A program made the translations under genes and the position numbers. The notes under the pieces were generated by a model. It made no database searches. It was not told the DNA's origin and saw only the letters and a program-made list of their open reading frames with translations. From Thermodesulfobacteriota bacterium (GTDB lineage: Bacteria > Desulfobacterota > Desulfomonilia > Desulfomonilales > Desulfomonilaceae), in contig JAUPKT010000337.1 of the NCBI GenBank assembly GCA_030837305.1, forward strand, positions 1-14,513: DNA of 14,513 bases, given 5' to 3'. Shown piece by piece: positions 1 through 8,171 of this stretch (within the stretch, counting starts at the first letter, position 1; every line of letters begins with the position of its first letter).

Positions 1-2
1 AT

Positions 3-1100
3 CGCGTTGTTCAGCGCATCGCCCAAGCAGCTCGATCATACACGAATCTCGAATATGATCTGGAAAAGGGCAAGAGAGGGGATAGAAACGCGCATCTCAA
101 GCTTCTCATGCAGGAACTCACGGGTGCGGAAGCGGCCCTCGCTGTCAATAACAACGCCGCTGCGGTACTCCTCGTGTTGACGAGTCTTGCTGCTGGACGA
201 GAGGTGGTTGTTTCCAGAGGAGAACTCATAGAAATAGGAGGCTCATTCCGCATCCCGGATGTCATGAAACGGTCGGGAGCCGTTTTGCGCGAAGTGGGAA
301 CAACAAACCGCACGCATCCTCGTGATTATGTAGAAGCCATCAACGAACGCACAGCTCTGATCCTCAAAGTTCATACGAGCAACTACCACATAGTCGGTTT
401 CACGAGAGAGCTAACTCTTGAGGAGCTTGTTCAAATAGGGCGCGAACAATCTGTACCTACCATGATGGATCTGGGGAGCGGTTGCCTCGTTGAATTGTCC
501 CAGTATGGCTTTACAGAAGAAAAGACGGTTCAGGAGGTCGTTCAGGCAGGCATAGATATCGTTACGTTCAGTGGGGACAAACTGCTGGGTGGTCCCCAGG
601 CGGGTGTCATTGCCGGTCGCGAAATTCTGGTCAATCGGATAAAAGCGGACCCCTTGGCACGAGCCTTGAGAATGGACAAGCTGACACTGGCTGCCTTGGA
701 AGCTACCCTCGAAGAATATACAAGGCCTGAAGGACCGACCGCCCATATCCCGACGCTGGAAATGATAGTCAGGGATCCTGCAGAACTCGAACAATTGGCA
801 GTCCAACTGGCAGAGTCCCTGCGACAGGAATTAAACGATCGTGCAGAAATTGGACTGGAAGCCGGGTCAGGGAAGGTCGGTGGCGGGGCTTTGCCATTGG
901 GTGAACTGCCGGGCTCTCGAGTTGTCATGAGGCCTCGGACCATGTCCTCTGCAGCACTCGAAAGACGACTCAGGACCGGCAATCTTCCTGTAATAGCCCT
1001 GATGAGAGATCAGGCCGTGCTCTTGGATACGCGAACCATATTGAAGGATCAGTTTCAAATTATTCCCAAACTTGTTCTCGATGCAATGGAGTCAACCTGA
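3..1100 (+). CDS. selA: L-seryl-tRNA(Sec) selenium transferase, C-terminal part (5' end beyond window)
   Basis: SelA converts Ser-tRNA(Sec) to Sec-tRNA(Sec) in the cytoplasm with selenophosphate, using pyridoxal phosphate (PLP). The frame is open from base 3 with no start, so the N-terminal roughly 100 residues lie outside the window; about 365 residues are visible against about 460 for the family. Family blocks seen: YTNLEYDLEKGKRGDR, then LTGAEAALAVNNNAAAV, GGSFRIPDVM, VGTTNRTHPRDY, the PLP-lysine block TFSGDKLLGGPQAG (Lys codon at 579-581), and a C-terminus ending in the usual LLDTRT strand region. The coding region is intact to the TGA. The next gene starts about 11 nt later, so the two are probably co-transcribed. 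Its presence implies that the organism makes selenoproteins; selB, selD and tRNA-Sec are not in this window. Identification is secure from the PLP-lysine block and the tRNA-binding N-terminal segment. Confidence 0.96.
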   Translation, partial: RVVQRIAQAARSYTNLEYDLEKGKRGDRNAHLKLLMQELTGAEAALAVNNNAAAVLLVLTSLAAGREVVVSRGELIEIGGSFRIPDVMKRSGAVLREVGTTNRTHPRDYVEAINERTALILKVHTSNYHIVGFTRELTLEELVQIGREQSVPTMMDLGSGCLVELSQYGFTEEKTVQEVVQAGIDIVTFSGDKLLGGPQAGVIAGREILVNRIKADPLARALRMDKLTLAALEATLEEYTRPEGPTAHIPTLEMIVRDPAELEQLAVQLAESLRQELNDRAEIGLEAGSGKVGGGALPLGELPGSRVVMRPRTMSSAALERRLRTGNLPVIALMRDQAVLLDTRTILKDQFQIIPKLVLDAMEST

Positions 1101-1111
1101 CACCGCCCGAA

Positions 1112-2071
1112 TTGATTGTGCCCGAAGGAACTGCCCCCAACAGGCTGGACAAGTTCATTTCTCGCCACCTGCTCCACGAGATCAGTCGAGCCAAAGTTGT
1201 CCGTTTGATTCGTTCGGGCGCAATCCTGGTAAATGGCCGTGTCGTCAAGTCCTCCACCATCATTGGGCCTAAGGACAAGATCGAGATTATCCTACCGGAA
1301 GAAACGGAGCATGACCGGGACTACCAACAAACGGTTGTGCCGCCGCCGAGAATCATCTTCGAAGACCCACACATTGTGATTGTCGACAAGCCTCCTGGAC
1401 TCGCGGTTCACCACGGAGCCGGGCGGCAATCCGGCACATTGATGGATGTAATGCTCAAGGATCGACCGGAAATGAAGGGCATAGGGCAGGCGGGTCGGTG
1501 GGGGATCGTTCACCGGCTGGACAGGGATACCTCGGGGGTCATGGTGGTGGGAAAGACGGACGAAGCCTACAGAGGCTTATGTCTAAAATTCAAAGAACAT
1601 GCCATTCACAGGATTTACCGAGCAATCGTACGCGGAAAACCCACAATGGAAAACGGGGTCATCTCACTTCCCATCGGTCGGCACGTGCGGGACCGCAAGA
1701 AAGTGTCCATCGTGACCGCCAAGGCTCGGTCTGCCATCACGAGATGGCTTGTGACGCAACGGCTCGGCCCTCTCACGTTGCTGCAACTTAGACCGGAAAC
1801 CGGCCGGACCCACCAGATAAGGGTTCACCTAGCCTCATCAGGATTGCCCATCTTGGGAGATCCGGTCTACGGCAGACTGAATAAGAATGATAAAAATGTT
1901 TCACCGATTGTCAAACAATGCGTAAAGCTTATTACCAGACAAGCCTTGCATGCTTCATTGCTAGGTCTGACTCATCCCGTCACCGGTGAATATCTGGAAT
2001 TCGAATCGCCCTTGCCACTGGACATGCAGGCCGTCATTCGAGCTGCCCAGATGGCTCTTTCCAGTCAATGA
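1112..2071 (+). CDS. RluA/RluD-family 23S rRNA pseudouridine synthase
   Basis: The product isomerises uridines of 23S rRNA to pseudouridine. Residues 8-58 form an S4 RNA-binding domain (RLDKFISRHL, SRAKVVRLIRSG, ILVNGRVVK). The catalytic domain follows, with DKPPGLAVHHG near residue 92, the catalytic motif GIVHRLDRDTSG (nucleophile Asp about 137), ETGRTHQIRVHLASSG, and the C-terminal RQALHASLLGLTHP found in RluD-like enzymes. The length of about 319 aa fits RluD (about 326). The exact target uridines cannot be read from the sequence. The start is uncertain: TTG at 1112 is used here, GTG at 1118 is possible, and a CTG at 1097 has a GGAG 5 nt before it. There is no in-frame ATG ahead of the S4 domain. 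The short distance to selA (11 nt) suggests one transcript. Confidence 0.93.
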   Translation: MIVPEGTAPNRLDKFISRHLLHEISRAKVVRLIRSGAILVNGRVVKSSTIIGPKDKIEIILPEETEHDRDYQQTVVPPPRIIFEDPHIVIVDKPPGLAVHHGAGRQSGTLMDVMLKDRPEMKGIGQAGRWGIVHRLDRDTSGVMVVGKTDEAYRGLCLKFKEHAIHRIYRAIVRGKPTMENGVISLPIGRHVRDRKKVSIVTAKARSAITRWLVTQRLGPLTLLQLRPETGRTHQIRVHLASSGLPILGDPVYGRLNKNDKNVSPIVKQCVKLITRQALHASLLGLTHPVTGEYLEFESPLPLDMQAVIRAAQMALSSQ

Positions 2072-2154
2072 CCGTGGCAAACGGCAGTGCATCATCTTTT
2101 CCGCTGACAGTTTTGCCTTATGCCCGCCTGTGTCCATGAGCGGACGAGCGCTTT

Positions 2155-2180
2155 CTGCTCACGGCAAGATTTGTGAGCGG
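2155..2180 (+). terminator. Hairpin downstream of the pseudouridine synthase gene
   Basis: CTGCTCAC at 2155-2162 pairs with GTGAGCGG at 2173-2180 (7 Watson-Crick pairs and one T·G), with a 10-nt loop, 84 nt after the stop codon. There is no T-run directly after the stem, so an intrinsic terminator is only one possible reading. Confidence 0.25.
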
Positions 2181-2372
2181 CGAGCACGTTCTTCCAGATC
2201 ACGGGCAGTCTGAGCCACCCGATATCGAGACGTCTTGTATTTTCATCCAACCTGAATGTCAATCGAGGGTCTGGCAGACTTCCAATTGAGGCGCATCGTG
2301 TTTCCATTACTTACAAGATCGTCCAATATCTTGTCAACACCCACAAATTACCCTAGAAAGACATCCCTTGCA

Positions 2373-2397
2373 TTGCATTTATCAAAGGTGATACTAT
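2373..2397 (+). promoter_or_regulatory. Possible sigma70 promoter with extended -10, ahead of gyrA
   Basis: TTGCAT (2373-2378), then a 13-nt gap to TACTAT at 2392-2397; the overlapping upstream TTGCAT at 2368-2373 gives the better spacing of 18. The -10 is preceded by TGA, giving the extended form TGATACTAT. The -35 matches only 3 of 6 consensus positions. It would give a gyrA leader of about 230 nt, or drive a separate small RNA. Confidence 0.3.
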
Positions 2398-2636
2398 GTT
2401 TTCGTATCTTCTTGCTCCTAAAGAGACGCTTCGGGGGGTGCAAGCCTGATCCTGATCCAGGCATCAGGTACCTCGGAGCGATCAAAGTTTGTTTGAAGGA
2501 CGGGGAAGTTGTTACAGGCAGCCTGAATTGGACAAATCTTTGTTGGAGTTGCCCTGATTCGGCGGCAGGTCTTCTAGCCTGAGAAATCCTTTTTTAATCC
2601 CTGCATACCCGATATTGAGAGGAACAGCATTAAAAA

Positions 2637-5120
2637 ATGCTTCAGGAGAAAACAACCGTAGGCATAGAGGAAGAAGTTCAGAAATCCTATCTTGATTATG
2701 CCATGAGCGTCATCGTCGGGCGTGCCTTGCCCGATCTTCGTGACGGTCTCAAACCCGTTCATAGGCGCATCCTATATGCCATGCATCGAGCCGGCAATCT
2801 ATGGAATCGTCCTTATAGGAAGGCTGCCCGAGTTGTCGGAGATGTGATCGGACAGTTTCATCCTCACGGAGACACTGCTGTGTACGACTCTGTCGTTCGC
2901 ATGGCTCAGCCTTTTTCCATGCGCTATACCTTCGTTGACGGCCAGGGAAATTTCGGAAGTGTCGACGGGGATTCCCCTGCGGCCATGCGATATACGGAAG
3001 TCCGCATGGCACGCATTTGTCAGTCATTGCTCGAGGACCTTGACAAAGATACCGTGGCGTTCGTCCCCAATTATGACAATACTCAACAAGAGCCTCTAAC
3101 CCTACCGGCAAGGTTTCCTGTGCTCCTCGTTATAGGATCTCAGGGCATAGCCGTGGGAATGGCCACCAATATTCCGCCCCACAACCTCGGAGAGACCATT
3201 GATGCGGTCGTACATCTCATCCACAATCCGAATGCATCGCTGGCCGAACTGATGAAGTTGCTTCCGGGGCCTGATTTCCCGACATCCGGCTACATCAGCG
3301 GTCGACGGGGGATCATCGACGCATATTCCACAGGACGTGGCTCCGTGAGGATGAAGGCCAAAGTCGAAACGGAAGATGTGGGGAAAGGATTCCAGAGACT
3401 CGTGGTTACTGAGATTCCCTACTTGGTCAACAAGGCGAGAATGGTTGAGAATGTCGCGGAACTAGTCAAGGACAAGCGAATAACCGGCATTCGAGACATA
3501 CGGGATGAGTCCGACCGAGAGGGTATGAGGGTCGTTTTTGAACTGAAGCGTGACGAAAATCCAGACGTTGTGCTCAATCAGCTTTTTCGTCATACCCAGT
3601 TGCAGACGAATTTCGGCATTCAATTGCTCTGCGTAGATAACGGACGACCCAAAACAATGAATCTCATCGAAATCTTACAGGGATTCATTGCCTTCAGGAA
3701 AGAAGTGGTCATTCGGAGAACTCGCTTCGAATTGGCACGGGCTCGAGAACGGGCCCACATCTTAGAAGGGCTCAAGACGGCCCTTGATCATCTCGATGAA
3801 GTCATAAACATTATCAGAAAGGCTGAAAACCCTTCCACCGCAAAACAGGCTTTGATCGATAATTTTCAGCTCAGCCCGATACAATCACAAGCAATTCTGG
3901 ATATGAGGCTCCAGAGACTGACAGGCCTTGAACGAGACAAGATCTTGCAGGAATTAGATGAAGTGCGAGCCAAAATTGTTGAACTCGAAGCACTCTTGGC
4001 CTCTGACGAGAAGATATTAGATGTGATAGTTGCGGAATTGCAGCAGGTGAAAGATCAGTTCGCAGACCCTCGCAGAACAATCATCCTTGACGAGGAAGCT
4101 GAAACTCTGGACGAGGATCTTATCCCCCGTGAAGATGTCGTGGTGACGTTCTCGAGCAAAGGCTACATCAAAAGGATGGCGGCGAATCTCTACAAATCCC
4201 AGCGACCTGGGGGTAAGGGAAGGATCGGCACGCGGGTCGGAAGTGAGGATGTGGTGAACCAAATTCTCTATGCCTCATCCCACGATGTGCTGCTCTCTTT
4301 TTCCAACAGAGGTCGAGTCTTCTGGCTGCGGGTGTTTCAGGTGCCCGAAGAAGGATTCTACGGTCGGGGGAAAGCAATCATTAATCTGCTGCGTATGGAG
4401 CCGGGAGAGAGGATACGTAAAATACTTCGTGTACAGGAACTCAGCACGGAAGGATACATCGTGATGGTATCCGCCCTCGGGAAGATAAAGAAAACATCTA
4501 CCGGGGAATTTTCCCGACCAAGATCGACAGGGCTCATAGCCCTCACCATCGACCCTGAAGATGAACTCATCGACGTGAACTTCACCTCAGGTGACAATGA
4601 CATCCTCCTGGCCAATCGGAGAGGGAAGGCCATTCGCTTCAACGAAGCATTGGTAAGGCCCATGGGACGTCAAGCTCGGGGTGTTACCGGAATGAGGCTC
4701 CAGAGGGGAGATGCCATAGTGGGAATGGCCGTCATTACTGATCCCCAGGCGACATTGCTCACCATAACGCAGAGCGGTTTTGGGAAAAGGACCTCTTTGG
4801 CCGAGTATCCCGTGAAGGGCCGCGGTGGACAAGGCGTCATAACCATAAAAAATACCGCTCGCTTAGGCGATGTCGTTGGGATCCAACTCGTCGATGATTC
4901 CGATCACTTGCTCATACTCACCTCGGCGGGAAAAATAATCCGGCTTCGAATGGAAGAGATCTCCGTCATAGGTCGAAATACTATGGGGCGTACCCTTGTT
5001 CGTATGGATGCGGGCGAATACGTAGTTGATGTGGCAAGGGCTGAAGCCTCGGAGGAAGAGATAATCGATGAGATCGACGCACCCGAAGAGTCTCAAAACA
5101 ACTCCGGGGACCCTGAATGA
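2637..5120 (+). CDS. gyrA: DNA gyrase subunit A
   Basis: Breakage-reunion subunit of the A2B2 gyrase that adds negative supercoils. The 827-aa protein is complete. The N-terminal winged-helix region holds GLKPVHRRILYAMH, the quinolone-determining region HPHGDTAVYD, and the catalytic Tyr at about residue 119 in AMRYTEVR. The coiled-coil gate includes QRLTGLERDKI. The C-terminal beta-pinwheel carries the GyrA box as QRPGGKG (residues 522-528), which separates it from ParC. The protein ends in an acidic tail, as E. coli GyrA does. The position equal to E. coli Ser83 is Thr80 here and Asp87 is kept (Asp84). ATG 2637 has GAGAGG at 2617-2622 as a rather distant ribosome site. gyrB is not next to it. 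The 3' end overlaps the archease gene by 53 nt. Confidence 0.98.
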   Translation: MLQEKTTVGIEEEVQKSYLDYAMSVIVGRALPDLRDGLKPVHRRILYAMHRAGNLWNRPYRKAARVVGDVIGQFHPHGDTAVYDSVVRMAQPFSMRYTFVDGQGNFGSVDGDSPAAMRYTEVRMARICQSLLEDLDKDTVAFVPNYDNTQQEPLTLPARFPVLLVIGSQGIAVGMATNIPPHNLGETIDAVVHLIHNPNASLAELMKLLPGPDFPTSGYISGRRGIIDAYSTGRGSVRMKAKVETEDVGKGFQRLVVTEIPYLVNKARMVENVAELVKDKRITGIRDIRDESDREGMRVVFELKRDENPDVVLNQLFRHTQLQTNFGIQLLCVDNGRPKTMNLIEILQGFIAFRKEVVIRRTRFELARARERAHILEGLKTALDHLDEVINIIRKAENPSTAKQALIDNFQLSPIQSQAILDMRLQRLTGLERDKILQELDEVRAKIVELEALLASDEKILDVIVAELQQVKDQFADPRRTIILDEEAETLDEDLIPREDVVVTFSSKGYIKRMAANLYKSQRPGGKGRIGTRVGSEDVVNQILYASSHDVLLSFSNRGRVFWLRVFQVPEEGFYGRGKAIINLLRMEPGERIRKILRVQELSTEGYIVMVSALGKIKKTSTGEFSRPRSTGLIALTIDPEDELIDVNFTSGDNDILLANRRGKAIRFNEALVRPMGRQARGVTGMRLQRGDAIVGMAVITDPQATLLTITQSGFGKRTSLAEYPVKGRGGQGVITIKNTARLGDVVGIQLVDDSDHLLILTSAGKIIRLRMEEISVIGRNTMGRTLVRMDAGEYVVDVARAEASEEEIIDEIDAPEESQNNSGDPE
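5051..5056 (+). promoter_or_regulatory. Ribosome binding site of archease, inside gyrA
   Basis: GGAGGA lies 11 nt before ATG 5068, within codons for the acidic gyrA tail. No ATG, GTG or TTG occurs in the archease frame between 5068 and the conserved HTAD block, so this site fixes the start and the 53-nt overlap. Confidence 0.7.
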
Positions 5121-5577
5121 CGAAAACACTGTTTCAGAGAGAAAATCCAAGCACAGGGGAGCCTCCAAACGTTGGAGATTCCTTAATCATACAGCAGATC
5201 TAAGAATTGAGATTCTTGGTGCCACCCTGGCAGATCTATTCGTCAACGCAGCCAACGCATTAGCCCATCTCTTGATCGGAGATCCACAAATTTCTCATCA
5301 ACATGAAAGGCACGTCAGCCTGACGGCTGATACGGTGGAAGACCTCATGGTGGAATGGCTCCGGGAACTCCTTTTTGAGTATCAAGTCCACGGAAAGGTC
5401 CCAGCCCATGTTGAAATACTCGAAATCCAAGATACCTTTGTCAACGCCATGATTCGTTTTGGGATTCCCAAAGTTCCGAAACTCCCGGATTTCGAAATCA
5501 AGGGAGTGACGTATCATGGCCTGGAAATTTGTCAAACCGGAAAGAGATGCTCTGCACAGGTTATTTTTGATATCTGA
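5068..5577 (+). CDS. Archease (RtcB activator protein)
   Basis: Archease speeds RtcB guanylylation and allows multiple turnover, and can widen its nucleotide use. Seen: RFLNHTADLRIEILG at residues 37-51 with the conserved HTAD acidic residue (Asp44), the helix TVEDLMVEWLRELLFEY (89-105), EIKGVTYHGLEI (143-154), and the C-terminal VIFDI with the second conserved Asp (168). These are the hallmark blocks of the family. The 169-aa length exceeds the usual 140 or so because about 35 residues precede HTAD; that basic, polar extension is coded partly by sequence shared with gyrA in another frame. ATG 5068 is the only standard start and has an excellent GGAGGA. RtcB is encoded two genes downstream, which supports the functional link. 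Confidence 0.93.
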   Translation: MRSTHPKSLKTTPGTLNDENTVSERKSKHRGASKRWRFLNHTADLRIEILGATLADLFVNAANALAHLLIGDPQISHQHERHVSLTADTVEDLMVEWLRELLFEYQVHGKVPAHVEILEIQDTFVNAMIRFGIPKVPKLPDFEIKGVTYHGLEICQTGKRCSAQVIFDI

Positions 5578-5655
5578 ACGCGTCAGTTTGCGGACCGATC
5601 CTTTAAGAGGCGACAACTCTAAACCAAAGCTCTATCATTTTGGGTCGCTCAGTCA

Positions 5656-6462
5656 ATGACCTCAAAGTTTTTTGATCTTCAGTACCCGGGCCAAGTTGGG
5701 TCGCTGGTGACATACTCTCTTCTCGTGCTTTGTGTCTCTCTCTTACCCGGATTGTCCTTCAATGCGGAAATATTCAGGATCCTCAATGGGCTCCATTCAC
5801 CAATGCTCGACATGTTTTGGTTGGGTTGCAACACTTTGGGCGATGGATTCTTAGTCGCTGTCATTCTTGGATGCTTCTTGATTCGCAACCCGCGGGTCAC
5901 ATTAGTGGGTCTTTTGACCCTCTGTCTGTCTTCGTTAATGGTCCATTTACTGAAAGCCGCCATGCCGCTTCCGCGACCCGTGGAGCTGCTGGAATCGGTT
6001 CATGTGGTTGGGCCTGTCCTCAGATTCGGCACATTTCCCTCGGGACACTCTGCGGCCGGCATGTCCATGGGAATCACTCTGGCAGGTTTCTCGTCCCTCA
6101 CAAGAGCGAGGTTTACAGCCCTCAGCGTGGGAACACTTATCGCCTTGTCCAGGGTTTTCGTCGGCGCGCACTTCCCAGCAGACATCATCGTGGGAATGGG
6201 GTTAGCTGTGTTGGCTTTTGGCCTTATCGTATTTGCATTGCGCGGTTTCATTCGTGACCACGTCTGGGGAGCGCCGGCATGGGAGAGCGCCTCTTACCGA
6301 GCTTTCTATTATGTGGAACTCTTTGCAGCCGTCGGCGCCTTATTCGTGTACAGCCCTTTCGTGGCTGAGTCTCCGATTGTAGCTGCCGCAGCCTCCGTGA
6401 CGATATTAATTTTGGTAATTCGTGCTCGTCCAAACCTTCGGAAATCGCGACTGTCAAGTTAA
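5656..6462 (+). CDS. PAP2-family membrane phosphatase
   Basis: Integral membrane phosphatase of the type-2 phosphatidic acid phosphatase family. Members remove phosphate from lipid phosphates such as undecaprenyl pyrophosphate, phosphatidylglycerol phosphate or lipid A; the substrate here cannot be read. The three-part phosphatase signature is complete: KAAMPLPRP (Lys100, Arg107), FPSGHSA (His131) and SRVFVGAHFPAD (Arg166, His172). Several hydrophobic segments surround it, including about 20-32, 64-76, 82-98, 153-163, 178-197 and two C-terminal segments (218-232, 240-256). The 268-aa length is normal, with an added C-terminal two-helix part. ATG 5656 has no strong Shine-Dalgarno. It sits 78 nt after archease and 35 nt before rtcB on the same strand, so co-transcription is likely, although no known role links it to RNA ligation. 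Confidence 0.88.
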   Translation: MTSKFFDLQYPGQVGSLVTYSLLVLCVSLLPGLSFNAEIFRILNGLHSPMLDMFWLGCNTLGDGFLVAVILGCFLIRNPRVTLVGLLTLCLSSLMVHLLKAAMPLPRPVELLESVHVVGPVLRFGTFPSGHSAAGMSMGITLAGFSSLTRARFTALSVGTLIALSRVFVGAHFPADIIVGMGLAVLAFGLIVFALRGFIRDHVWGAPAWESASYRAFYYVELFAAVGALFVYSPFVAESPIVAAAASVTILILVIRARPNLRKSRLSS

Positions 6463-6497
6463 GGCATAACTCGTCTCAATCATTTGAGGATCAAGAA

Positions 6498-7946
6498 ATG
6501 GTCACCAAGAAATACACCATCAGACGCCTGGATGACATCAGATGGGAGATTCCCCGAGTTGGAGGAATGAGGGTTCCAGGACTGATTTTTGCTGATGAGC
6601 TAACCCTCCCTGAGATCGAGAAGGATCAGAGTGCAGATCAAGTATATAATGTCGCCCACCTACCGGGAATCGTCGGCAGGTCAATGGCGATGCCGGATGT
6701 TCACTGGGGATATGGCTTCCCCATTGGCGGTGTTGCAGCATTCGATATGGACGAAGGGATCGTGTCCCCAGGAGGAGTAGGATACGATATTAATTGTGGC
6801 GTGCGACTCGGCATAACCAACCTTTACCGGGAGACCATTGCTCCGGAGATTAGGAAAATTATTGACGCACTCTTTGCGCAGGTGCCCTGCGGTGTGGGTT
6901 CCCGCGGAGGCATCAAACTCAACAAGAAATCAATGGGGGAGGTACTCAAGACAGGAGCTGCTTGGGCTGTCAAACAAGGCTTCGGTGACAACGCGGAACT
7001 GGACATGATCGAGAATAGGGGTGTCATACATGATGCAGACCCCAACGCGGCCAGCGAAAGGGCCTTTGAAAGAGGAAAGGATCAGCTCGGCACCCTTGGT
7101 TCGGGAAACCATTTCTTGGAGATAGGATACATTGACGAGATATTTGACGAGACTATCGCGAGGTCATGGGGGCTAGATCTCCAGAGAGTGACCATAATGA
7201 TCCATAGCGGATCAAGGGGTTTTGGTTATCAAATATGTGATGAATTCCTCTCCCGCATGGTCAAAACCTTCCACAAGGAAGGAATAGAAGTTCCAGACAG
7301 ACAACTCGCATGCACGAAGCTCAAAGGAGCCCTTGGCAAACAATACCTGGCGGCTATGGCAGGAGCGGCCAATTTCGCCTTTGCCAACCGGCAGATACTC
7401 ATGCATTTGACCGGCAGAGCATGGCAGCAGGCAATGAATATTTCTCCGCGAGACCTCGGCATGAGGCTTCTCTATGATGTTTGCCACAACATTGCAAAGA
7501 TCGAAACCCACACGGTTAACGGAAAGCCCATGAAACTCTGTGTTCATAGAAAAGGAGCCACGAGATCTCTCCCGGAAGGTCACCCGGACTTGCCTCCTCG
7601 TTACCGGCCTACCGGTCAACCTGTTCTTATACCCGGAGACATGGGCAGAGCCTCGTACATACTCGTGGGTAGGCAAGGAGCCATGGACCAGACATTCGGA
7701 TCAGCATGCCACGGGGCTGGCCGCCTCCTGTCACGGAGCGAGGCCATCAAGAAAACCCACGGGCGTTCCATAGACAGGGAACTCGAAGCACGGAATATTT
7801 ACCCCCGGTGGGTTGGCCGCAAGACTCTCCGGGAGGAGTGCCCAGAGGCTTATAAAGATGTCAGTCTGGTAGTAGACATCGTTCAGCGCGCCGGCCTTGC
7901 TCATAAGGTTGCCCGAATCAGGCCTTTGGGGGTTGTGAAAGGCTAG
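6498..7946 (+). CDS. rtcB: RNA-splicing ligase RtcB
   Basis: RtcB joins RNA 5'-OH ends to 3'-phosphate or 2',3'-cyclic phosphate ends, using GTP and Mn2+. All metal and catalytic positions are visible in the 482-aa protein: GYDINCGVRL (Asp97, Cys100), GSGNHFLE (His205), MIHSGSRGFG (His236), CHNIAK (His330) and GSACHGAGR with His405, the expected guanylylated residue. MPDVHWGYGFPIGG near residue 65 is also typical. The length matches archaeal and archease-dependent RtcB enzymes (about 480) rather than the shorter E. coli form (about 408). ATG 6498 has TGAGGA at 6485-6490 with good spacing. The archease gene two positions upstream indicates an archease-dependent ligase. No RtcR regulator or RtcA cyclase lies nearby, unlike the E. 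coli operon, so control probably differs. Confidence 0.97.
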   Translation: MVTKKYTIRRLDDIRWEIPRVGGMRVPGLIFADELTLPEIEKDQSADQVYNVAHLPGIVGRSMAMPDVHWGYGFPIGGVAAFDMDEGIVSPGGVGYDINCGVRLGITNLYRETIAPEIRKIIDALFAQVPCGVGSRGGIKLNKKSMGEVLKTGAAWAVKQGFGDNAELDMIENRGVIHDADPNAASERAFERGKDQLGTLGSGNHFLEIGYIDEIFDETIARSWGLDLQRVTIMIHSGSRGFGYQICDEFLSRMVKTFHKEGIEVPDRQLACTKLKGALGKQYLAAMAGAANFAFANRQILMHLTGRAWQQAMNISPRDLGMRLLYDVCHNIAKIETHTVNGKPMKLCVHRKGATRSLPEGHPDLPPRYRPTGQPVLIPGDMGRASYILVGRQGAMDQTFGSACHGAGRLLSRSEAIKKTHGRSIDRELEARNIYPRWVGRKTLREECPEAYKDVSLVVDIVQRAGLAHKVARIRPLGVVKG

Positions 7947-8171
7947 TCGCTTGGCAAACCTTATTTAAGTATTTCCCGAACCCAAGCCGCTTCCATGCAT
8001 TACTTTCGGGTGCCGCTAGACAAAACCATACATTTTTTCTTCCCAAAGCAATTTTTCCCGTAAGTTTTTATCGTGGTTTCCGAATTATCGATTAGTCCAC
8101 CGAAAAGAGTGGCAAGAGGCAGTCACCAGTGATTGCCCAAAATCGAAAGAATTCCTTAGGAGGCCATTACA
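7947..8171. other. 225-nt intergenic region rtcB - small Cys-rich gene
   Basis: An inverted repeat CCCGAA (7975-7980) / TTCGGG (8005-8010) with a 24-nt loop lies 30 nt after rtcB but has no T-run next to it. The region is AT-rich with T-tracts near 8030 and 8052. No promoter with two good boxes was found, though the downstream gene probably has its own. AGGAGG at 8158-8163 is a perfect ribosome site for ATG 8172. Confidence 0.5.

Larger units (their letters stand above)
2072..2636. other. 565-nt intergenic region between rluD-like gene and gyrA
   Basis: No convincing gene is seen. The region holds an 8-bp hairpin at 2155-2180 (CTGCTCAC paired with GTGAGCGG, loop of 10), an extended -10 promoter-like site at 2373-2397, overlapping CCTGAT/ATCAGG hairpins around 2444-2472, and a short CAGG/CCTG stem at 2566-2581 with a T6 run at 2590-2595. 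A reading frame at 2256-2582 has a poor, unprotein-like first two thirds, but its tail reads GAIKVCLKDGEVVTGSLNWT. It may be a decayed gene, a long gyrA leader, or a small RNA of about 190 nt. Confidence 0.6.

Noticed and set aside
542..982. Long antisense reading frame within selA, and similar antisense frames in other genes
   Set aside because: They mirror codon bias of the sense genes, have low-complexity or unprotein-like composition, and lack ribosome sites and known motifs.
2072..2636. tRNA-Sec, 6S RNA, SRP RNA or a known riboswitch in the long gap
   Set aside because: No cloverleaf with CCA end and TCA anticodon, no long closing stem with central bubble, and no recognised riboswitch core were found by eye.
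2637..5120. ParC (topoisomerase IV) instead of GyrA
   Set aside because: The GyrA box QRPGGKG and the full six-bladed-type C-terminal region with acidic tail favour gyrase A.
7975..8010. CCCGAA/TTCGGG inverted repeat as rtcB terminator
   Set aside because: Only 6 bp with a 24-nt loop and no adjoining T-run; too weak to call.
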